DNA of 64,000 nucleotides from Candidatus Chloroploca mongolica (lineage in GTDB: Bacteria > Chloroflexota > Chloroflexia > Chloroflexales > Chloroflexaceae): the NCBI RefSeq assembly GCF_004762035.2, contig NZ_SIJK02000003.1:1-64000 (forward strand), given 5' to 3'. The first letter of the stretch is position 1. The number at the start of each line of letters is the position of its first letter. The position numbers were made by a program, and so were the translations under genes. The notes under the pieces were generated by a model. That model searched no databases, had not been told where the DNA came from, and saw only the letters and a list, made by a program, of their open reading frames with translations. Shown here one piece after another: positions 18,733 to 25,942 of this stretch.

Positions 18733-19752
18733 TTACCAGGTGACACTCATCATCGAACAATTAATTCCAGAGCCGATCCCGAGCAAACCGACGTGATCGC
18801 CAGCTTTGATCCGGCCTGCCTCGGCCGCTTGCGCCAGACTGATCGGGAGCGCCGCAGGCCCGATGTTGCCGAGCACCTGGAAATTCAAGGCAAGCTTCGC
18901 CGGTGTCAAGCCAAGGGCTTCGCCTACGGCGGCCATATGTCGGCCACTGACCTGGTGGGGGGTATAGAGTGCGATCTGCTCGTCAGACCAGTTGGGCAAC
19001 CGCTCCTGGGCGCGTGCCCACGTTTCGGTGGCGAGTTTGACCCCGGCTACCAGCAGGGCGCTTGCATCGGTCTTCATATAATCAGGATTGCCAATGCAGA
19101 GCTCGTTGTGTTCGGTGGCCGCCAGTGAGACCAGGCCATTGAGCCGGTGTGGCGACCGGGCGACGCTGCGATGCGCAAGCAACATTGCCGCTGCGCCAGA
19201 GCCAAGGGTCAACGCGGCAAAGTTATCGCGGAACTCGATCGCGCTTGTCTCAGGGCGCTTCAAGCGCTCGAGTGTTGCCATCACAATCTCTTGCGAGCCT
19301 TCGCCATTGACGATCAGGGCATACTCGATCTCTCCCATCTCGATCATCATGGCCCCGACGTGCATCCCATTCAAGAAGCCCAGACAGGCATTGCGCAGAT
19401 CATAGTTGATCGCCTTTGGTGCCAGGCCGAGACTACGATGGACAAAGCAGGCCGTTGAAGGTTCCAGAAAATCCTGACAGACCGAGGTGTTGAGCAAGAG
19501 CCCGATCCGGCCTGGATCAACCTCGGCGGCCGCCAGGACTTTTGCGCCAGCCAGCGTTGCTGTCGCACTGGGGCGGGTACCGGCATCCCAGAAACGGCGT
19601 TCCTGAATTCCCGAGAGTTGCTCTAGACGGCCCTTTGGTACCCCAAGGCGCTCCATGGTCTCACTGATCTGATCTTCAAGCCAGGCCGAACTGATCCGGT
19701 GCGGGGCCAACTCATACCCCAGCGCCTCGATGGCGACATTCTGAAAGAGCAC
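18733..19752 (-). CDS. KASIII / OleA-like thiolase-fold enzyme
   Basis: This 339-residue enzyme belongs to the ketoacyl-ACP synthase III superfamily. The triad is visible as Cys in NACLGFLNG, His in TPHQVSGRH and Asn in LGNIGPAALP. NACLGFLNG is closer to OleA-like proteins (head-to-head fatty acyl condensation) than to housekeeping FabH, but oleB, oleC and oleD are not adjacent. I place the start at GTG 19752 because GGGAGG lies six bases upstream. An ATG at 19782 has no SD. The product may be a long-chain ketone precursor or a specialised fatty acid. Confidence 0.8.
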   Translation of the reverse strand: MLFQNVAIEALGYELAPHRISSAWLEDQISETMERLGVPKGRLEQLSGIQERRFWDAGTRPSATATLAGAKVLAAAEVDPGRIGLLLNTSVCQDFLEPSTACFVHRSLGLAPKAINYDLRNACLGFLNGMHVGAMMIEMGEIEYALIVNGEGSQEIVMATLERLKRPETSAIEFRDNFAALTLGSGAAAMLLAHRSVARSPHRLNGLVSLAATEHNELCIGNPDYMKTDASALLVAGVKLATETWARAQERLPNWSDEQIALYTPHQVSGRHMAAVGEALGLTPAKLALNFQVLGNIGPAALPISLAQAAEAGRIKAGDHVGLLGIGSGINCSMMSVTW

Positions 19753-19841
19753 GCCAGACCTCCCGATTTGCAAAAGTGACATTTCATGGGGTATCGTACC
19801 ACATTTCTTGTGGGCAGGATGACACCGGCATCGCAAATCTA

Positions 19842-19850
19842 TGCTATCCT
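19842..19850 (+). promoter_or_regulatory. Candidate promoter of the exopolysaccharide operon
   Basis: TGCTATCCT is a near-match to the extended -10 seen elsewhere in the window. It lies 77 bases before the first gene of the operon. The -35 is poor. Confidence 0.35.
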
Positions 19851-19927
19851 ATGGTAGACTAACCGGCGTGCAAACTGCCGGACTGCGGGCCGCGTTCGCC
19901 TGTAGGCAGGCTTGGTGATACTGAATT

Positions 19928-21043
19928 ATGCGCGTCGCGATCATTCACGATTATCTGAATCAGTACGGTGGTGCCGAGCGGGTACTCGAGGCCCTCTGCG
20001 AGTTGTTCCCTGGTGCGCCTGTCTATACCTCGATTTATGACGCCGAGGCGATGCCAGGCCACTATCGTACCTGGGATATTCGCACCTCGTTTATGCAGCG
20101 CCTCCCGGGTTGGCGCAAGTACTTTCGTCGGTACTTCTTGCTCTATCCGACCGCCTTCGAGAGCTTTGACTTCAGTGAGTATGACCTGTTGATCTCGAGC
20201 AGCAGCGCCTATGCCAAGGGGGTGATTCCTCGGCCCGGTGCGTTGCATATCTGCTATTGCCATACGCCAATGCGTTTTGCGTGGCGGACACGTGAGTATA
20301 TCGAGCGTGAAGAGATTACCGGGTTGCAACGGGTGCTGTTGCCTATCGGTCTGACCTATGTTAGACTCTGGGATGTCATTACGGCGAATCGCGTCGATCG
20401 CTTTGTTGCCAATTCATACGAGGTGGCCGGACGCATTGCGCGCTATTACGGTCGTTCCTCGCAGGTGATCGCCCCGCCTGTGGATCTGCCTCCGTACGAG
20501 CCACAGCCTGCGGGTGATTTCTATCTGGCTGGTGGTCGGCTTATTCCGTATAAGCGGATCGAGTTGATTATCGAGGCGTTTACGAAATTGCGCCTACCGC
20601 TCAAGGTTTTTGGCGATGGCCGCGACCGCCAGCGTCTCCAGCAACTTGCTGGCCCGAATATCGAGTTTCTTGGCTGGGTTGATGAAGGAACCCGCTGCGA
20701 TCTCTTTGCTCGCTGCCGTGCGTTTATCTTTCCCGGTGAAGAAGATTTTGGCATTACTCCGCTCGAAGCAATGGCTGCCGGGCGCCCGGTGATTGCCTAT
20801 GGTGCCGGTGGTGCGCTCGAAACAGTGATTGATGGCGTGACCGGGCGCTTTTTTCATCAGCAGACGGCGGCAGCAGTCGCGGCAGCAGTTGCAGCTTCAC
20901 ACGCAGACTGGTATGATCAAGCTGCGATCCGTCGTCACGCCGAGCAGTATCGGCGCGATCTCTTTCTTAGTCGGATGCGCACGGTGATCGATGAGACGCT
21001 GCAAGATCATCAACAGCAGCGCCTCCCACACGTTCGTTCGTAA
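19928..21043 (+). CDS. GT4 glycosyltransferase (WbaZ-like)
   Basis: The 371-residue enzyme resembles mannosyltransferases of capsule and O-antigen clusters. The N-terminal motif is HDYLNQYGGAERVLEAL and the donor site is FGITPLEAMAAGRPVIAYGAGG with the catalytic glutamate. CYCHTPMRFAW is typical of this subgroup. It opens a tight operon of chain-length and tyrosine kinase genes, so it should act in exopolysaccharide assembly at the inner face of the membrane. Confidence 0.9.
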   Translation: MRVAIIHDYLNQYGGAERVLEALCELFPGAPVYTSIYDAEAMPGHYRTWDIRTSFMQRLPGWRKYFRRYFLLYPTAFESFDFSEYDLLISSSSAYAKGVIPRPGALHICYCHTPMRFAWRTREYIEREEITGLQRVLLPIGLTYVRLWDVITANRVDRFVANSYEVAGRIARYYGRSSQVIAPPVDLPPYEPQPAGDFYLAGGRLIPYKRIELIIEAFTKLRLPLKVFGDGRDRQRLQQLAGPNIEFLGWVDEGTRCDLFARCRAFIFPGEEDFGITPLEAMAAGRPVIAYGAGGALETVIDGVTGRFFHQQTAAAVAAAVAASHADWYDQAAIRRHAEQYRRDLFLSRMRTVIDETLQDHQQQRLPHVRS

Positions 21044-21047
21044 GCCT

Positions 21048-21737
21048 ATGCATCTTCGTGAATACATTGCGCTGCTGCTCCGTTATTGGCCAGTGCTGGT
21101 TCTTTTGCCCTTGCTGACGGCTGGTCTGAGTACGCTGACGCTGCTCGGGCGTACCCCGGTCTTCCAGACAACGGTGCGTTTGATGGTGACCCAGGCTCCT
21201 GAACCTGATCCTGAGTTGCCGCTGCCGCCCCTTGATGTCGGTACGACCTGGCTCACAACGGCGTATATCCTTGATGATCTGCCCGCTGTGATCTCCAGTG
21301 CGCTCTTTGCTACCGATGTCCAGGCCGCGATGGCTGCACAGGGCTATGCCCTTGAGGTGCCTGCGATCCAGGGCGGTTTGCGTGTCGAGACGACCCATCG
21401 CTCGGTGCTGCTTAGCGCCACGGCCGCAACCCCCGAACTCGCTGTTGCGATGGCGCAGGCGGCTGTGACGAGTCTCCGTGAGGGAGGGTTGGTCTACTGG
21501 GGCCGCGACCCCGCCGGTGGGTTGCAGGTGCAGGTGATTGATCCCCCGGGGGCCGCCGCTTCGTCCCAGAGCCTCACCGGGCTTGTGCGTGAAGTGGGCC
21601 TGCGGGTTGCGCTGGCGCTTGTCGCGGCGGTGGGCATTGCGTTGGGCCTTGCGTATCTTGATGATCGAATCTATCATGCACGTCAGGCCGAACGCTGGAC
21701 GGGCGCACCTGTGCTTGCCGTGATTCCTGAAGAATGA
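21048..21737 (+). CDS. Wzz-like chain-length protein 1
   Basis: This 229-residue protein has two membrane helices, near residues 12-32 and 185-205, with an extracytoplasmic domain between them, as in polysaccharide co-polymerases. It begins MHLREYIALLLRYW four bases after the glycosyltransferase stop. The domain is short and lacks a fused kinase, which is the Gram-positive arrangement. Together with the next gene it should control chain length or export. Confidence 0.82.
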   Translation: MHLREYIALLLRYWPVLVLLPLLTAGLSTLTLLGRTPVFQTTVRLMVTQAPEPDPELPLPPLDVGTTWLTTAYILDDLPAVISSALFATDVQAAMAAQGYALEVPAIQGGLRVETTHRSVLLSATAATPELAVAMAQAAVTSLREGGLVYWGRDPAGGLQVQVIDPPGAAASSQSLTGLVREVGLRVALALVAAVGIALGLAYLDDRIYHARQAERWTGAPVLAVIPEE

Positions 21738-22402
21738 GTGAGGGTGCGATGCAGTTACGTGATTATGGGCTTGTGCTCGCGAAACGCTGGTGGGTCATTG
21801 TGTTGACCCTCGTCGCTGCGGCAGTGGCGGCGTATGGGGTCAGCAAGTTGATCCCTCAGACGTTTCGCTCGCAGGCGGTCTATCTGGCTCTAGCCAACCA
21901 GGCTGATAATGGCCTGAATATTGTGCTCCGTAATTCGATGAATAGCTACCGCGAACTGGTGATGCAGCCCGATGTGCTTGACCAGATTAGCCAGGAAATT
22001 GGCCTGGATATTAGCGGTGAACGCTGGATGCGCGATGTCAATATCCAGCCTCGCCCTGATGAGCAGAAAATTATTATTGAGGTGGACGCGCCAACGCTCG
22101 ATCAGTCGATGGCAATGGCCGACGCCGTGGGCAATCGCCTCGTTGCGGAAGTGAATCGCATTAATGCGACGCTCGAGGGAACCGCCCGGATCAATGTGCA
22201 ACGCATTCAGCAGGCCCGCCTGACCGCTATTCAACCCAATACACGGATCAACGTGCTTGCCGGGGCGCTGCTTGGTCTGATGCTCGGGGTGTTGCTGGCC
22301 TATGTGCTTGAGTATCTTGATGATACGCTCAAGAGTAGTAGCGATGTTGAGCGTTTTGTTGGCTTGACGACCTTGGGTGCGATTCCTACCGTTGAGCCAT
22401 AA
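21734..22402 (+). CDS. Wzz-like chain-length protein 2
   Basis: The 222-residue protein is a second polysaccharide co-polymerase with membrane helices near residues 18-38 and 175-195. Its ATG overlaps the previous stop as ATGA. ATG 21749 is an alternative with GAGGGTG just before it. The two tandem Wzz proteins differ clearly in sequence, so they may form a hetero-oligomer or serve different polymers. The C-terminal cytoplasmic stretch (EYLDDTLKSSSDVERF) is where the BY-kinase is expected to dock. Confidence 0.85.
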   Translation: MSEGAMQLRDYGLVLAKRWWVIVLTLVAAAVAAYGVSKLIPQTFRSQAVYLALANQADNGLNIVLRNSMNSYRELVMQPDVLDQISQEIGLDISGERWMRDVNIQPRPDEQKIIIEVDAPTLDQSMAMADAVGNRLVAEVNRINATLEGTARINVQRIQQARLTAIQPNTRINVLAGALLGLMLGVLLAYVLEYLDDTLKSSSDVERFVGLTTLGAIPTVEP

Positions 22403-22417
22403 AACGAGGAGATAGCT

Positions 22418-23086
22418 GTGGGTGCCAATGGTTCTTCGCCCGAGGCGATGTTGATTACGCTGCGTGACCCGGGCTCGCCTGCTGCTGAGGCGTTTCGTAC
22501 CCTGCGTACTAATCTGCTTTTTTCGAGCCTTGACCGGCCTCTCCATACGCTGCTGGTCACCAGTGTGGCCCCTGATGAGGGCAAGAGTACGACCCTGGCG
22601 AATCTGGCCGTGACGATGGCTCAGGCCGAACAGCGGGTGCTGATGGTTGATTGCGACCTGCGCCGCCCGAGTTTGCATACGCTCTTTGGGGTGCCCAATG
22701 AGCGCGGCCTCACCAGTGCCGTGCTCGCGCAGGACGATGGCCCCTTGCCCATTCAGCCGACGAGTGTCCCCGGTCTCCATGTGCTGACCAGTGGCCCGTT
22801 GCCCCCGCGTCCCGCCGATCTGCTTGGCTCACGCCGTATGGGCGCACTGATCGAGCGGATGCGCTCTGAGGCCGAGATTGTGCTTTTTGATACGCCCCCG
22901 GTTGTGGTTGTTACCGATGCCGCTACGCTGGCCCCGCGGGTTGATGGCGTCCTGCTCGTGCTCCATGCTGGGCAGACCCGCCGCGACCGTGCCCGTGAGG
23001 CGCGCCGCCTGCTCGAGCAGGTCAAGGCAAATATCGTTGGGGTGGTGCTGAATGGGGCGAAGGTTGAGCGGGGTTATGCGTATTAG
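22418..23086 (+). CDS. BY-kinase (CpsD/CapB family)
   Basis: This 222-residue bacterial tyrosine kinase has Walker A (APDEGKSTTLANLA), Walker A' (VLMVDCDLRRP) and Walker B (IVLFDTPPV). The start is GTG 22418 with GAGGAG upstream. Only two tyrosines occur at the C-terminus (GYAY), while family members usually carry a cluster of four or more, so autophosphorylation may be reduced. The Wzz partner is encoded separately just upstream and the phosphatase just downstream. Confidence 0.92.
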   Translation: MGANGSSPEAMLITLRDPGSPAAEAFRTLRTNLLFSSLDRPLHTLLVTSVAPDEGKSTTLANLAVTMAQAEQRVLMVDCDLRRPSLHTLFGVPNERGLTSAVLAQDDGPLPIQPTSVPGLHVLTSGPLPPRPADLLGSRRMGALIERMRSEAEIVLFDTPPVVVVTDAATLAPRVDGVLLVLHAGQTRRDRAREARRLLEQVKANIVGVVLNGAKVERGYAY

Positions 23087-23094
23087 GTGAGCAT

Positions 23095-23874
23095 ATGATT
23101 GATCTGCATTCCCATATTCTCCACAATATTGATGACGGTACTCGTTCACTGCAAGAGGCTGTTGCCCTTGCCCGGGCTGCCGTTGCTGATGGCGTGACGA
23201 TCATGGCTGCAACGCCCCACGGTGCTAGTTCGGTCAGTACCTGGACCCGCTATGAGGTTGACCTTGCACGCAAGCGCCTCGCCGAGATCCGCGCTGCCCT
23301 CGACCATGAGGGCGTGCCGCTCCAGCTTATCTCAGGAACTGAGATCTATGGTGAGCCGGGTGCGCTTGACCGGTTGCAGGCCGGTGCGCTCTTGCCCTAC
23401 GAAACAGGTCGTGCCGTGCTCATCGAGTTTCCGTTGCATATTACCCCGCAGGCCGCCGAGCAGATTATCTTTGGGTTTCAACTCGCAGGCTATCGGGTTG
23501 TGCTCGCTCATCCTGAACGCTATCATTTTGTGCTGCGCGACCCCAATACCTTGATTCCGATGATCGAGCGCGGGATTGTGATGCAACTCACCTGCGATGC
23601 GTTGCTCGGTGTCCAGGGTTCGCGCATGAAGATGCTGGGCGAATTGATGGTGCAGCATGGCCTGGTGCAGATCCTCGCGACCGACGCCCACGGCTTGCAC
23701 CTTGGTCGCGTGCCGAATCTGGGAGCCGCCCGCAAGCGTGTGGCTGAACTTGTCAGCGAGGAACTCGCCGATGCCCTCACCCGCCTGCACCCCGAGGCTA
23801 TTCTCGCTGATGCGCCGCTGACGCCCATGCCTCCCTCGCGCATCCGCAATTGGGATGGTTCACGCTACGCTTGA
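23095..23874 (+). CDS. PHP-family tyrosine phosphatase (CpsB/YwqE-like)
   Basis: The 259-residue protein begins MIDLHSHILHNIDDGTRS, the metal-binding start of the PHP domain, and ends its active site with LATDAHGLHL. Members of this family use a trinuclear metal centre to remove phosphate from BY-kinases. It starts eight bases after the kinase and should reverse its phosphorylation, so cycling of the kinase controls polymer export. Confidence 0.92.
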   Translation: MIDLHSHILHNIDDGTRSLQEAVALARAAVADGVTIMAATPHGASSVSTWTRYEVDLARKRLAEIRAALDHEGVPLQLISGTEIYGEPGALDRLQAGALLPYETGRAVLIEFPLHITPQAAEQIIFGFQLAGYRVVLAHPERYHFVLRDPNTLIPMIERGIVMQLTCDALLGVQGSRMKMLGELMVQHGLVQILATDAHGLHLGRVPNLGAARKRVAELVSEELADALTRLHPEAILADAPLTPMPPSRIRNWDGSRYA

Positions 23875-23893
23875 TGCGCTGTCATACCCGCGC

Positions 23894-24217
23894 TCATTGC
23901 TCCCAGTCAATCTCAATCCAGATCGTATCGTCACAGATCCGTACCGGGTAGGTTGCCAGGCGTAGCCCCACCGGAGGCACGAGGCTTTTGCCTGTCCGCA
24001 CATCGTAGGCCCATCCGTGCCACGGACATGTGATCGTCGCGCCGATGAGAACCCCCGCCGAAAGCGGTCCGCCTTCGTGACGGCAGGCATCACTGAAGGC
24101 ATAGAGGGTGCCATCCACATTGGCGACCGTAACTGGCAAGCCTTCGATCGCGGCATAGATCAGTTGCCCCGGTGCCAACTGGTTTGCCTCACCTATCTCC
24201 ACCCACTCACCGGCCAT
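23894..24217 (-). CDS. Rieske [2Fe-2S] ferredoxin-like protein
   Basis: This 107-residue protein binds a Rieske cluster through CRHEGG and CPWHGW. It is the small soluble form like those in dioxygenases or NirD. I place the start at ATG 24217, which has GGGAGA upstream. Extending to 24298 would add residues coded by an intergenic repeat. It ends the minus-strand operon with the serine hydrolase. No reductase or oxygenase partner is near, so the electron partner is unknown. Confidence 0.87.
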   Translation of the reverse strand: MAGEWVEIGEANQLAPGQLIYAAIEGLPVTVANVDGTLYAFSDACRHEGGPLSAGVLIGATITCPWHGWAYDVRTGKSLVPPVGLRLATYPVRICDDTIWIEIDWEQ

Positions 24218-24267
24218 ACGCGCTTCTCCCTCATCCTCGTTTGTCAACCAAATTTCCTGGCCTTCCC

Positions 24268-24296
24268 GCGCCTTTGCGCCTTTGCGCCTTTGCGTC
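24268..24296. repeat. Tandem gcgccttt repeat
   Basis: Three copies of the 8-bp unit gcgccttt are followed by gcgtc. The same core (gcgcctttgcgtc) occurs alone at 35870-35882 and in altered form at 62883-62897, each time right after a gene end, so this is a dispersed intergenic element. Confidence 0.75.
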
Positions 24297-24307
24297 AAAA
24301 AACCGTC

Positions 24308-25369
24308 TTATTGGAAAAGCACTTCCCTGAGCAGTTCTTCCAGGATCGTGGCCGTGACCGCATGATGACGGTACGGCGGGGGCGTGCGCTGCGGGTAGAC
24401 CCGATTGCTCAACACAACCAGGGCCAGTTGAGACCGTGGCACGCCAATGATGGCCGGCCCGGTAAAGCCTGTATGCCCAAAGCTTCCTCTGGGCGCAGCC
24501 CCCATAAAGTTGGCCCGATCCAGCATCCACCCCAACCCACTCTGCACTGCCTGCCCTGAGTCAGTTCGGAGCCCGGCAGTAGCATCACGTAAGGCTAGCG
24601 CAACCGTGGCTTCGCGCAGCACCTGCTGATCGGCCCATGCACCACCCTGCAGCCACATGCGCACTAGCCGTTCAAGATCGCGGGCGGTGCTGAAAAGCCC
24701 AGCGTGGCCTGCGACCCCGCCCAGTGCATAGGCACTCTCGTCGTGAACCACGCCATGCACGAGTCCCTGCCGCCAGGTATCATCCCATTCTGTTGGTACA
24801 ATGCGTTCGCGTAAGGCTCCTGAGGGGCAGTAGCCGGTTGCGTGCATTCCCAGAGGGTCAAGCACAAGTTTCTGGACGGCCTGGTCAAGAGGGAGGCCCG
24901 CAACGACTGCGACAATGTTGCCAAGCAACAGACTATTGATATTGGTATAGGCTAGATGCGTCCCTGGTGGTTTGACTGGTTCGGCGGCATAGATCGCAGC
25001 CTGAATGCCGGCTGCCGCTTCGTTGCGTAGCGTCGAGAGGCGCAGATCCAGGCCTGAACAATGGGTCAACAGATGGCGCACTGTGACGTATTGTGCTCGT
25101 GCCGCTGGTAGATAGAATGTGATTGCTCGGTCGAGAGTCAGTTCACCAAGATCATAGAGCCGCAAAGCCGCTGTCGCCGTCACTACTTTGGTCAGCGAGG
25201 CAATGTCAAAGATATCGTCACGCACAACTGATCGCGTGCCCTCATCTTCGTACATCGTTGTGCCATACGCCTGATCGAGCAGCGTTGCCCCGTCACGGGT
25301 TGCCAGGATCACCGCCCCTGGAAAGATGCGTGCTGCAATGGCCTGCTGGATCACAATCGTTTGTCTCAC
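24308..25369 (-). CDS. Serine hydrolase, class C beta-lactamase fold
   Basis: The 353-residue enzyme has SxxK in ASLTKVV, the tyrosine motif YTN and the third box GHTGF. It lacks a signal peptide, which is unusual for a penicillin-binding enzyme and fits a cytoplasmic esterase or peptidase. The GTG start overlaps the stop of the lipoprotein gene as GTGA, so translation is coupled. The substrate is unknown. Confidence 0.87.
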   Translation of the reverse strand: MRQTIVIQQAIAARIFPGAVILATRDGATLLDQAYGTTMYEDEGTRSVVRDDIFDIASLTKVVTATAALRLYDLGELTLDRAITFYLPAARAQYVTVRHLLTHCSGLDLRLSTLRNEAAAGIQAAIYAAEPVKPPGTHLAYTNINSLLLGNIVAVVAGLPLDQAVQKLVLDPLGMHATGYCPSGALRERIVPTEWDDTWRQGLVHGVVHDESAYALGGVAGHAGLFSTARDLERLVRMWLQGGAWADQQVLREATVALALRDATAGLRTDSGQAVQSGLGWMLDRANFMGAAPRGSFGHTGFTGPAIIGVPRSQLALVVLSNRVYPQRTPPPYRHHAVTATILEELLREVLFQ

Positions 25370-25941
25370 CCCTCGGTCATATACCAGCTACTGCCAACCT
25401 GGATGACGGGCAACCCGCCACTCGTTTGCCCAAGTACTTCTGTCAGCCCCCCGGTTCGCTCACGTAGCACGTTGCCGTCTGCATCAAGAAAGACCAGGAC
25501 GAATGTGCCGTCAACAACGTTGACAAGTGCCCGCCCCTCTTCACGACTCAAAATCTCGACATAGCTGTAGGTGATCGTGAGCGTGGTACGGCTTCCCACG
25601 ACGGGTTGGTTCGAGGTTGTCACAAAGTTGAGCAGCATCTGGCTCATCGCATTGCGTTGATCAACCCGCTCACTCGGGGCAAAATGGCTCGCCAGCCGTT
25701 CGGCCCAACTACGCCGCACCTCTGGATCTGTCAGGTTCTCTTCAGCGAGCGCGGTATTCAGATCTTCGATAAAACTTTCAACCACTGCCTGCGGGCTTGA
25801 AGCACCTGCGCCTGCGACTTCTTGCTCGGCTACCGTGACACAGCCGGATAGCAGCAACAGTACAAGCACCAGGAAGAGTCCCGGCATAGGCCAGGGCACG
25901 ACGCGAGGTTGCGTGTGTCGCACGCTTGGTTCGCCCCACAT
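25366..25941 (-). CDS. Small lipoprotein of unknown function
   Basis: This 191-residue protein has a lipoprotein signal ending in LLLLSGC, so it should be anchored outside the membrane. The mature part resembles a short alpha/beta domain of the NTF2-like kind (SPQAVVESFIEDLNTAL), though I am not sure. ATG 25941 follows the upstream stop by one base. It lies between the membrane beta-propeller protein and the serine hydrolase and may be part of the same surface complex. Confidence 0.78.
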   Translation of the reverse strand: MWGEPSVRHTQPRVVPWPMPGLFLVLVLLLLSGCVTVAEQEVAGAGASSPQAVVESFIEDLNTALAEENLTDPEVRRSWAERLASHFAPSERVDQRNAMSQMLLNFVTTSNQPVVGSRTTLTITYSYVEILSREEGRALVNVVDGTFVLVFLDADGNVLRERTGGLTEVLGQTSGGLPVIQVGSSWYMTEG

Positions 25942-25942
25942 C

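Noticed and set aside
19752-19836. Longer N-terminus for the OleA-like enzyme
   Set aside because: Neither upstream start has an SD, while GTG 19752 has GGGAGG six bases before it and gives the expected family start.
24217-24298. Longer N-terminus for the Rieske protein
   Set aside because: The extra residues come from the gcgccttt repeat, and a good SD precedes the later ATG.
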